The translations under genes and the position numbers were made by a program. A stretch of 5,498 bases of DNA from Bacillota bacterium (GTDB lineage: Bacteria > Bacillota > Sulfobacillia > RBS10-35 > JAJYVN01). A model generated the notes under the pieces. It worked only from the letters and a program-made list of their open reading frames with translations. It ran no database searches and had not been told where the DNA came from. The stretch spans positions 1 through 5,498 of the forward strand of contig JAJYVN010000205.1 in NCBI GenBank assembly GCA_021791995.1, given 5' to 3'. Of this stretch, positions 1 through 5,386 are shown piece by piece. Position 1 is the stretch's first letter; the number at the start of each line of letters is the position of its first letter.

Positions 1-108
1 CCCACTGCCCAAACGAGTGATCGGCACAAGTCGGCCGGACGCCTCCCAGCGGTAAACTGTGCGAACAGAGATGCCCAACCGTTTTGCGGCTTGCCCTGTC
101 GAGAGCAT
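1..108 (-). CDS. Helix-turn-helix (MerR/excisionase-type) DNA-binding protein, N-terminal part only
   Basis: The visible 36 residues begin MLSTGQAAKRLGISVRTVYR and continue WEASGRLVPITRLGSG. This is the standard opening of the MerR-like/excisionase HTH family: a 'TxGQAAKxLGxS' first helix, 'xRTVYRWE' recognition helix, then 'GRL' turning into the wing. The gene runs off the left edge, so its C-terminal domain is unknown. It could be a short excisionase/BldC-like regulator, or the N-terminal domain of an IS607-type serine recombinase, which starts the same way. I chose ATG at 108 rather than the in-frame ATG at 123 because AAGGGA (113-118) sits five bases upstream, and because a good promoter at 129-157 would start transcription near 122. 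It is transcribed away from the operon at 261-2857, in the same direction but with its own promoter. Confidence 0.75.
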   Translation of the reverse strand, partial: MLSTGQAAKRLGISVRTVYRWEASGRLVPITRLGSG

Positions 109-128
109 CTGTTCCCTTATCATAGGTC

Positions 129-157
129 ATCATCCGATCACCGGCGAGTAATGTCAA
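129..157 (-). promoter_or_regulatory. Sigma-70-like promoter for the HTH gene
   Basis: Read on the minus strand, a perfect TTGACA -35 box (157-152) is followed by a 17-base spacer (151-135) and GATGAT (134-129), a 4/6 match to TATAAT. Transcription would start near 122, leaving a leader of about 14 bases before the ATG at 108. This is the best promoter match I found by eye in the window, but the -10 box is imperfect. Confidence 0.5.
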
Positions 158-192
158 GCGTCGATGTCTACTCTCGCAGAAGTGCATGGGAC

Positions 193-226
193 CGTTCCTG
201 CTGCTGTTGCAGGAGGGTACGGAACG
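193..226 (-). terminator. Possible hairpin downstream of the amidotransferase-like gene
   Basis: The stretch between the amidotransferase-like stop (261) and the HTH promoter holds TCCTGC (196-201) repeated inverted as GCAGGA (209-214). It also holds an alternative outer pairing, CGTTCC (193-198) with GGAACG (221-226). It lies where the operon should end, but there is no T-tract after the stem. It is therefore only a weak candidate for transcript termination or 3' end protection. I see nothing else in 158-260. Confidence 0.2.
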
Positions 227-260
227 CGTCGCGCCCGCCCGACAGATGCATGCCCCACCC

Positions 261-1013
261 CTACTCGACCACCCGACCGTTCACCGCCAACACTAACTCC
301 CCAGGACGCAAGGCGCGCCACCCTGGCTCCTTCGCCATACGATTGGTCGCCACCACCACCAGATCCGCCGGCTCCGGTGACTCTAAGTGCATCTCCCAGT
401 CCTCATCCCGCAGCGTCACCGGTCCTTCCGCGGCTCTGCGCTCCCAAAGATGCAGCCCGTACTCCCCCGAGGTGAATGCGTATAGACAACGCTCGGTCAG
501 CAGCACATAGTTCAGCGCACCATGTCTCGCCATCTCTGTAGACACCTGGTGCACCGTCTCTCGGTGGGAGGCAGGAGGATCGCCCCGGCGACCACTCATC
601 ACCGAAAGCATGGCGCAGAACGCATACTCCGAGTCTGTTGACCCAATCGGTTGATACGTGGTCGGATGCAGCTTACTGACCTCCCTGATGCCTTCCAACC
701 TTCCATTGTGGGCAAAGGCCCACTCACGTCCCCCCATCTCGCGGGTGAAGGGGTGACAGTTTGCCAAGCCGGGGGAATTGGTCCACCGGCGGATGTAGGC
801 CAGCCCTCCCTCACCCTGCAAGCGACGAGAGGCCAGCACCCCCGCCATGAACTCATCGGGAACCCCACGGGGCTGGCGAAAAACACCGGCAGCTGGTCCC
901 TCGAAGAGAGCGACGCCCCAACCCTCTTCACGATAATGCCCGGGTCGCTCCGTCCTGCGCTGCAACGACCACGACGTCCGAATCGCACTATCAAAGCCAA
1001 ACAACTCACCCAC
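261..1013 (-). CDS. Class II glutamine amidotransferase-like protein (YafJ type) lacking the catalytic Cys2
   Basis: This 250-residue protein has the layout of YafJ-type class II (Ntn-hydrolase) glutamine amidotransferases. It has an N-terminal strand GELFGF, EGWG (30-33), YIRRWT (73-78), N-x-HPFTRE (85-92), the oxyanion-hole motif HNG (102-104), GSTDSE (124-129), and a C-terminal VVVATNRM...WRALRPGELV (219-241). In this family residue 2 is the nucleophilic cysteine (MCEL...), exposed after Met removal; here it is Gly. The start is firm. GTG at 1013 has GGGGGTGA nine bases upstream, and the in-frame upstream codons are only GCT and AAC before the kinase TGA, so no start that would place a Cys at position 2 exists. 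The length is normal and the other motifs are intact, which argues against simple decay. It is the last gene of the phosphatase-kinase operon. Glutaminase activity is unlikely; a binding or regulatory role is inference. Confidence 0.85.
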   Translation of the reverse strand: MGELFGFDSAIRTSWSLQRRTERPGHYREEGWGVALFEGPAAGVFRQPRGVPDEFMAGVLASRRLQGEGGLAYIRRWTNSPGLANCHPFTREMGGREWAFAHNGRLEGIREVSKLHPTTYQPIGSTDSEYAFCAMLSVMSGRRGDPPASHRETVHQVSTEMARHGALNYVLLTERCLYAFTSGEYGLHLWERRAAEGPVTLRDEDWEMHLESPEPADLVVVATNRMAKEPGWRALRPGELVLAVNGRVVE

Positions 1014-1019
1014 AGCGTT

Positions 1020-1027
1020 TCACCCCC
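1020..1027 (-). promoter_or_regulatory. Ribosome-binding site fixing the GTG start of the amidotransferase-like gene
   Basis: GGGGGTGA on the minus strand matches the 16S anti-Shine-Dalgarno well, with nine bases between the G-run and GTG at 1013. It overlaps the kinase stop codon TGA (1022-1020), so the two genes are probably translationally coupled. It matters because it confirms the start that gives Gly, not Cys, at position 2. Confidence 0.7.
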
Positions 1028-2039
1028 GCGCGTGCACGAGCACCAGGGCCACCACGATGATGATCACACACGCCACAATCGCCACCACGTAGCTTGGGCC
1101 CCAACCACCCAGTCCAAACGGCAATCGCCGGGATCTCCCCGGCTTATCCATCGGGGGCGCCGCCACCTCCTCTGGTGCGCGCAGATCGCGGAGAAAATCT
1201 TCGGCACTGCGGTAACGAACCGCACGATCCCGATGCAGGGCCCGCTGCAACACGTGCCAGAGTCCAGGCGGGAGGTCGTTGCGCCGGATCGGCGGTAGCG
1301 GTTCATTGATTGCCCGATACATGATTGCCAGGGGATTGTCGCCAGAATACGGCGGCTCGCCTGCCAACATCTCGTAGAGAATCGCCCCGGCCGCGTAGAC
1401 ATCCGCCTGTGGCCCCCCCCGCTCTCCCCGAATCTGTTCCGGCGCCATATAGGCGGGGGTGCCAGCTAAGCCGGAAAACCCACGCCAGGTAACACGTTGG
1501 CTGCCTTCCAATAGGGCCAACCCAAAGTCGATAATCCGCAACTGGCCCTCCGGGGAGACCACAAGATTCTCTGGCTTGAGATCCCGATGGACAATTCCAT
1601 GGTTATGTAGGTGCGTCAAGGCCTCGAGGAGTTGCTCTGTGAGGTGTGTGGCCTCGGACACCGGGAGCGCCCCACGCCGCGAGACCACGTCCGACAGCAG
1701 CTTGCCCGCGACGAACTCCATGACCAAGTAAGGGCGCTGCCAATCCTCTCGCATCTCCAGGCAGCGTGGCACTGAGGGGTGGTTGACACGCCGACCAATC
1801 TCTGTCTCCCTGCGAAACCGTTCATACATCGCCGGATCACCGATCTGGGCTACATCAGGAAACTTCAGCACCACCCGCTGTCCATCGGCCGTCGCCTCGG
1901 CGAGCCAGGTTGTCGCCATACCGCCTTGTCCCAGACGCTGCACCAGACGGTAGCTGCCAACGATTTGCCCAGATGCCAATGCCTCCGGCGAGCGGACCAC
2001 CCCCCGCGCCATTGTCCACAGAGTGGAGCGAAGGATCAA
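1020..2039 (-). CDS. Membrane-anchored Hanks-type serine/threonine protein kinase
   Basis: This 339-residue kinase carries the full Hanks motif set. It has a Gly-rich loop LGQGGM (36-41), ATP lysine K59, helix-C E78, catalytic loop HRDLKPEN (151-158), DFG (171-173), activation segment with GTPAYMAPE (193-201), and the D213 anchor (ADVY). All catalytic residues are present, so it should be active on Ser/Thr. After the catalytic domain (about 30-285) comes a short basic juxtamembrane stretch and one hydrophobic helix (about 317-335) ending three or four residues before the stop. The kinase faces the cytoplasm and has no PASTA or other external sensor. The track start is TTG at 2039, overlapping the phosphatase TGA as TTGA, with no good Shine-Dalgarno. 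ATG at 2012 (residue 10) is an alternative that keeps the whole domain. Coupled translation from the phosphatase is likely. An eight-G run lies just before the D213 codon. Confidence 0.95.
   Translation of the reverse strand: MILRSTLWTMARGVVRSPEALASGQIVGSYRLVQRLGQGGMATTWLAEATADGQRVVLKFPDVAQIGDPAMYERFRRETEIGRRVNHPSVPRCLEMREDWQRPYLVMEFVAGKLLSDVVSRRGALPVSEATHLTEQLLEALTHLHNHGIVHRDLKPENLVVSPEGQLRIIDFGLALLEGSQRVTWRGFSGLAGTPAYMAPEQIRGERGGPQADVYAAGAILYEMLAGEPPYSGDNPLAIMYRAINEPLPPIRRNDLPPGLWHVLQRALHRDRAVRYRSAEDFLRDLRAPEEVAAPPMDKPGRSRRLPFGLGGWGPSYVVAIVACVIIIVVALVLVHARG
1413..1420 (-). repeat. G8 homopolymer inside the kinase gene
   Basis: Eight consecutive C on the plus strand (G in the coding strand) encode part of ERGGPQAD, between the APE motif and the D213 anchor. 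Gain or loss of one base would truncate the kinase within its C-lobe and remove the membrane helix. Such tracts are slippage-prone, but high-GC genes carry them by chance. Confidence 0.8.
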
Positions 2040-2857
2040 GCCTCGGCGGTTTCCACCCGCAGGGCAACCCCCAGCAGGGTCAAGTTGTCTGTGCCACCAC
2101 GCGCATTCCCCACGTCGACGCCATGGTCCACGCCCGCGCTGATTCCCTCCATGCCCAACCAGCCGGCTAATTCCTCCGCCGTGACATGGTCCAGCAGGCC
2201 ATCGGTGGACAGCAGAAAGACATCCCCCTCGGACCAGCGTCCGCCACAGGAGTCCGGCCGAACGACAGGGTCAATTCCCAAGCTCTTGGTCAGCACATGT
2301 CGCGCAGGATGTCGTTCGGCGTCCTTCTGCCCCAGGATGCTCCAACGCACCATCTCGCGCACCAGGGAATGATCGCGAGTCACCTGCCTGGGATGGCCAG
2401 CGCGGATGGCAAAGAGCTTGCTGTCCCCAACATGACAGCACCACCAGCCGTCGCCGCGCACTAGGAGCGCAGTCAGCGTCGTCTGCATGTTGTGGAAGCC
2501 GCGATTCTCTGCAGCTAGCGCGAAGATGTGGCTCGACACCCGCTCAAAAGCCGCGCGCAACCGCGCTGCCGGTGCGGCGTCACGACGGCTGAAGTAGTAT
2601 TCCTGCAAAAGGACGTTGGTCGCCTCCGCGCTGGCCGCGTTGCCAGCCGGGCCGCTGCCCACGCCGTCCGCGATGACAAAGAGCGCTCCGTCTTGGGCCA
2701 AGCGCTCCCCATCGCCAGGGATGTAGTACGCGAAGTAGTCGTCATTCCGTTGGCGGACCGCCCCCCGTTCGGACCGGCCAGCCACCTCGAAGTGTGGCTG
2801 TACACTGCCGAGCGCCCCACGGTGTGCGGATCCCCTCGGGCCAGCGGATATCAACAT
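2036..2857 (-). CDS. PP2C-family serine/threonine protein phosphatase
   Basis: This 273-residue protein has the PP2C/PPM motifs in order: RxxNDD (35-40), IADGVGSG (62-69), TTLTALLV with HVGDSKLF (126-149), LLSTDGLLD (215-223) and GGTDNLTLL (254-262). The metal-binding aspartates expected for a two-Mn/Mg centre are present at D40, D64, D219 and D257, so it should be an active manganese/magnesium-dependent phosphatase. The usual ADGMGG appears as ADGVGS. There is no transmembrane segment or extra domain; the first ~24 residues precede the fold. The ATG at 2857 is preceded by GGGGGGTGAG (2864-2873), ten bases upstream of the start. It is the first gene of the operon and overlaps the kinase start by four bases. 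It most likely reverses phosphorylation by the adjacent kinase, a pairing well known in bacteria. Substrates cannot be read from the sequence. Confidence 0.93.
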   Translation of the reverse strand: MLISAGPRGSAHRGALGSVQPHFEVAGRSERGAVRQRNDDYFAYYIPGDGERLAQDGALFVIADGVGSGPAGNAASAEATNVLLQEYYFSRRDAAPAARLRAAFERVSSHIFALAAENRGFHNMQTTLTALLVRGDGWWCCHVGDSKLFAIRAGHPRQVTRDHSLVREMVRWSILGQKDAERHPARHVLTKSLGIDPVVRPDSCGGRWSEGDVFLLSTDGLLDHVTAEELAGWLGMEGISAGVDHGVDVGNARGGTDNLTLLGVALRVETAEA

Positions 2858-2882
2858 GAACAGCTCACCCCCCGCACCATCG

Positions 2883-2920
2883 GCGTAACGGGGGGCGGAT
2901 GCGCCCGTCCCCCGTTACGC
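2883..2920. repeat. 12-bp perfect inverted repeat between permease and phosphatase genes
   Basis: GCGTAACGGGGG (2883-2894) is exactly complementary to CCCCCGTTACGC (2909-2920), with a 14-base loop that could partly pair further. It sits 18 bases past the permease stop and 26 bases before the phosphatase start. A T-tract is absent on both strands, so it is not a canonical intrinsic terminator. It could be a U-less terminator for the permease, a 3' stabilising hairpin, or an operator for the phosphatase-kinase operon. Confidence 0.6.
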
Positions 2921-2941
2921 GCTATCCGATGATCCTGTCAA
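2912..2941 (-). promoter_or_regulatory. Weak candidate promoter for the phosphatase-kinase operon
   Basis: On the minus strand a perfect TTGACA (2941-2936) overlaps the permease stop codon. At 17-18 bases downstream lies GTAACG/TAACGG, a poor -10 match that falls inside the right arm of the inverted repeat. If used, the palindrome would overlap the -10 and could act as an operator. The operon could equally be read through from the permease. Confidence 0.25.
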
Positions 2942-4491
2942 GCCCCCGCCACATCCACCCCCTTGCCTAGGGGTTCCCCAATGATGCCCCGGTGGCGGGC
3001 TCGGCTGTTAGATATAAGGTACACCACACCGACCACGGCCCACAGTATGCTGAAGCCGATGGCTTCCAGCGCCGAGTTCCTGGTGGCACCGCCGCCCACG
3101 ATCCCCAAGTAGAACACCGCCAACAGCATGAAGATGTTAGCCAGAAACCCAAGTAGCGGCACAATCAGACGCAACGTCACGTGCGTTTTTCCAACCTCGT
3201 CCATCAGGGCGATCAGGGCAATCAGGTTTGTCATACCGTACAAGACAAAGGTCCCAATGTTGGACACGAAGGTCACCGTGGTCAGGTTTTGCACGCTCAG
3301 CACCCCGAAGGCGCCGACGACGGCGGAAACTCCGGTGAGAACCCACACACCGTAGTGTGGTGTCGCATACTTGCCGTGCAACATGCCAAGCGCCGTGGGC
3401 ACCTCGGCATCGCGGCCCATTGCGTAAGTCACGCGCACACCGGTGTTCAGGCACGCCAAGGTCGTACCGATCACCGCCAAGGCCACAATGAGGGACACGA
3501 CCACCAACAGTTGTAGGCCAATCCCACCCAGCAGCGTGTTACCCAGATTCCGTGCCATATCGCCAATCGGCCCCGAGGAGACCGCAGCGGCTGCGAAGCC
3601 GTGGACCGTCTTGCCACCGCTGACCTGGGTATAACCGTTGTTGATCCAGGCCTGCGCGCCGAAGTATTCAAACAGATACATGATCAGCCCCTGGATCACC
3701 AGGGAGAGGATGACCCCCTTGCTCACGAAGCTAGGATGCTTGGCTTCCGCCGTGAGTGCGGTCGCCGATTCAAAGCCGACCAACAGAAGGATTGCAATCG
3801 TACCCTGGAAGAGCACATTGGCAAAGTCATGCGGGATCACAATGGAACGCAGCGTGGGCATCACGAACGTGACGTGCTGCGGATTGGTCGCCCGATACAC
3901 CAAGTCCAGCACCGCGATGCCGACCAGCATGATGATCTGGATCACATTGATCACAATGTTGATCATCGTCGAGCCAGTGATGCCACGAACGGCGATCATG
4001 CCAACCATCAGCGCGAAGCCAACAGCGATCCCCATCTGAACCCAGATATCGAGGTTGACGTGGAAGACGCTGAAGATGTACGCAATCAGCGTCGCCATAA
4101 ATGCCACCATCACGCCGGGGTAGATCCAGTAGTACAGGTGCGACAGCCAGCCAATGGCGTATTTCGCCACTCGCGCAAAGCGAGCCGAGTGGCCACCCCG
4201 ATCCAGAAAAGCCCGCTCGGCAAAGTAGTAGGAGCTGCCCGTGCCGGCCTGCGGGTAGCGACGGGCCAGCATCGCATACGATGCCGCTGTCAGAAAGGCC
4301 AGGATGAGGGCAAAGAACAACCCAGGCCACATGGCACTGGCGGTGGAGGCCCCGTTGGGTGCCACCTGAGAGGCCTGCACCTCGTAGGTGATCCAAAGGA
4401 AGGCACCTGGGGCAATCAGGGCCATCGCATTGATGGTCACACCGGTCAGGTTCAGGGTCTTGCGCATGCCTCCGCCTTCGGAACTGCTCAT
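2938..4491 (-). CDS. APC-superfamily amino acid permease
   Basis: The 517-residue protein has about twelve hydrophobic helices, roughly 16-37, 54-76, 112-140, 150-169, 176-197, 225-245, 258-280, 322-346, 378-400, 403-428, 438-463 and 476-494. Family signatures of the amino acid/polyamine/organocation superfamily (AA_permease_2 type) are visible. TM1 carries LTGVTINAMALIAPGAFLW, TM6 runs into GFESATALTAEAKHP (239-253), and R-x-TYAMGRDAEVP (353-365) lies in the TM8-9 loop with KYATPHYG following. It should import amino acids or related amines across the inner membrane; the substrate cannot be assigned. ATG at 4491 has GGAGGG (4501-4506) nine bases upstream, better placed than any site for the internal ATG at codon 9. 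It lies upstream of the phosphatase-kinase operon on the same strand with an 80-base gap, so co-transcription is possible but unproven. Confidence 0.93.
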   Translation of the reverse strand: MSSSEGGGMRKTLNLTGVTINAMALIAPGAFLWITYEVQASQVAPNGASTASAMWPGLFFALILAFLTAASYAMLARRYPQAGTGSSYYFAERAFLDRGGHSARFARVAKYAIGWLSHLYYWIYPGVMVAFMATLIAYIFSVFHVNLDIWVQMGIAVGFALMVGMIAVRGITGSTMINIVINVIQIIMLVGIAVLDLVYRATNPQHVTFVMPTLRSIVIPHDFANVLFQGTIAILLLVGFESATALTAEAKHPSFVSKGVILSLVIQGLIMYLFEYFGAQAWINNGYTQVSGGKTVHGFAAAAVSSGPIGDMARNLGNTLLGGIGLQLLVVVSLIVALAVIGTTLACLNTGVRVTYAMGRDAEVPTALGMLHGKYATPHYGVWVLTGVSAVVGAFGVLSVQNLTTVTFVSNIGTFVLYGMTNLIALIALMDEVGKTHVTLRLIVPLLGFLANIFMLLAVFYLGIVGGGATRNSALEAIGFSILWAVVGVVYLISNSRARHRGIIGEPLGKGVDVAGA

Positions 4492-4567
4492 TGCAATACT
4501 CCCTCCGGGTCAGCATCACCGCGTGGCGGGAATCCCCAGCGGGCGGCAACCGCTTTTCGGGGAACTG

Positions 4568-4600
4568 CGCTGATCCAGACGGCCGTCGTCCACATCAGCG
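4568..4600 (-). other. Hairpin in the permease leader
   Basis: CGCTGAT (4568-4574) pairs perfectly with ATCAGCG (4594-4600), enclosing the self-complementary GACGGCCGTC (4578-4587). It lies about 75-110 bases upstream of the permease ATG, inside its probable transcript. I could not match the 4492-4680 leader to any riboswitch or T-box consensus I know. The rest of this stretch holds only the permease Shine-Dalgarno site. Confidence 0.4.
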
Positions 4601-4654
4601 TCCTTGGACCTCGCGGCGCAAACCCAGCATACGGAGGGCGCAACAAGGGCGCAT

Positions 4655-4715
4655 CACTTTGTCATGTATGCGTTCGTAAACCTAACACATATCAATGGAA
4701 TATGTCATTTTTTCT
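4655..4715 (-). promoter_or_regulatory. AT-rich probable promoter region of the permease, with a small palindrome
   Basis: This is the most AT-rich stretch in the window and sits 165-225 bases before the permease start. It contains the inverted repeat ACATAT (4687-4692) / ATATGT (4700-4705) with a seven-base centre, typical in size for an operator. A TTGATA (4695-4690, minus strand) resembles a -35 box, but I find no well-spaced -10, so no exact promoter is called. Confidence 0.3.
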
Positions 4716-4941
4716 AACTGTGACGCCTTCGCGTGTCAGGGTTGGTTGCCGCATCGATGGGATCACAGGCATCAACGACCGGGACCATGGACAGTTGGAG
4801 TGCAGATGACTCCCTGGGGCAAACGTCAAATGCACGCCCGCTCGCGCGCATGGCCGTCCTCTCAGAAGCCCCGTCGTGCTCCATCACATCCACCAGCACC
4901 TCCATATCCGAACCGGGGCACCTGTTCAGTGCAACCGGCAT
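4714..4941 (-). CDS. Hypothetical 75-residue protein
   Basis: I do not recognise this frame. It begins MPVALNRCPGSDMEVLVDVM and ends in a basic tail (DTRRRHS). It has three cysteines at varied spacing, no transmembrane segment and no clear motif. The main support is its ribosome-binding site: GGGGGTGATCC (4942-4952) directly before the ATG copies the extended anti-Shine-Dalgarno complement, with six bases between the G-run and ATG. It ends inside the AT-rich permease promoter region. A 92-codon plus-strand frame (4733-5011) is its antisense shadow and has a similar chance of being spurious. It may be a small gene, or a remnant in a decayed region beside the recombinase relic. Confidence 0.3.
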   Translation of the reverse strand: MPVALNRCPGSDMEVLVDVMEHDGASERTAMRASGRAFDVCPRESSALQLSMVPVVDACDPIDAATNPDTRRRHS

Positions 4942-4952
4942 GGATCACCCCC
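4942..4952 (-). promoter_or_regulatory. Very strong Shine-Dalgarno match before the 75-codon frame
   Basis: GGGGGTGATCC on the minus strand differs by one base from GGAGGTGATCC, the complement of the conserved 16S rRNA 3' end, and abuts the ATG at 4941 with optimal spacing. It is the only strong evidence that this frame is translated. Confidence 0.4.
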
Positions 4953-5105
4953 AACGCACCAATGGCGAGTGGATGATCGCTGACACAATGCGCGCCCTAA
5001 TGTGCGGATAGCTAACACACCCTATGGACAGAGCAGGCATCGCGGACGGATGCGCTGATCGAGCCCCCGTTCGGCACGGCCGTGAGTCGAGGCGTTGTTT
5101 GGAAT
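4953..5105. other. No recognisable feature
   Basis: Short frames exist on both strands, but none has motifs, a convincing start or neighbours that support it. I see no RNA gene or clear repeat here. Confidence 0.4.
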
Positions 5106-5386
5106 TCATTCAGAATCTGGCGGTAATACGCCCGTCTTGCGTGCAAGGCGGTCAGGACCAAGGAGCAAGACTACCCTGAATGTCCCTGGTGACTTGAAGA
5201 CCGACACTGTTGGCCAGTGCGAAGCAGCGATCGAACTGGGAATAGAAGCAGGGTCTGGCGCCGGGGCGATGGTCATGTCAGAGTGGACGTAAGCGTCTGT
5301 GGATCGGCGGTTGGCGAGGCCGAGCCGCAGGGTGATCACGGCGGGCTCGACTCTGTCCTGGAGCAGCGCCACCAGGTACGTTTATG
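5106..5386 (-). pseudogene. Decayed C-terminal fragment of a tyrosine recombinase (integrase)
   Basis: Reading the minus strand from about 5378, the frame LVALLQDRVEPAVITLRLG (5378-5319) then LANRRSTDAYVHSDMTI (to about 5268) follows the C-terminal catalytic block of phage/Xer-type integrases, whose consensus is roughly LL..GVD..VIALWLGH....TT..Y.HADM. The nine-residue spacing from the LGH histidine to the nucleophilic tyrosine is kept, and the tyrosine (residue 28 from the GTG at 5372) is present. The conserved histidine is Leu (LGL). Just upstream, HKRT (5386-5375) in another frame resembles the HxLRHT box, implying a frameshift, and stops interrupt the coding frame beyond it. After MTI the similarity fades, though the frame stays open to 5106. 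The catalytic arginine domain is absent, so this is a non-functional relic. The family call is from memory of the consensus. Confidence 0.5.

Noticed and set aside
651..1298. 215-codon plus-strand frame across the kinase and amidotransferase-like genes
   Set aside because: It is a shadow of two well-supported minus-strand genes with no recognisable motif.
4492..4680. Riboswitch or T-box in the permease leader
   Set aside because: I compared it by eye with glycine, lysine, SAM, guanidine and T-box signatures and found no conserved core.
3601..4809. 402-codon plus-strand frame antisense to the permease
   Set aside because: It is rich in His, Asp, Gln and Arg as expected for the complement of hydrophobic membrane codons, shows no domain, and lies opposite a clearly real permease.
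4733..5011. 92-codon plus-strand frame
   Set aside because: It is Ser/Thr-rich low-complexity and is antisense to the 75-codon frame, which has the better ribosome-binding site; I saw no comparable signal for this one.
5095..5292. Plus-strand 65-codon frame resembling a threonine synthase fragment (GGNTPVLRARR...LN..G..K...AIELGIEA)
   Set aside because: The resemblance is patchy, with a missing block between the two motifs and no continuation on either side. The opposite strand gives a more coherent match with exact motif spacing to a tyrosine recombinase.
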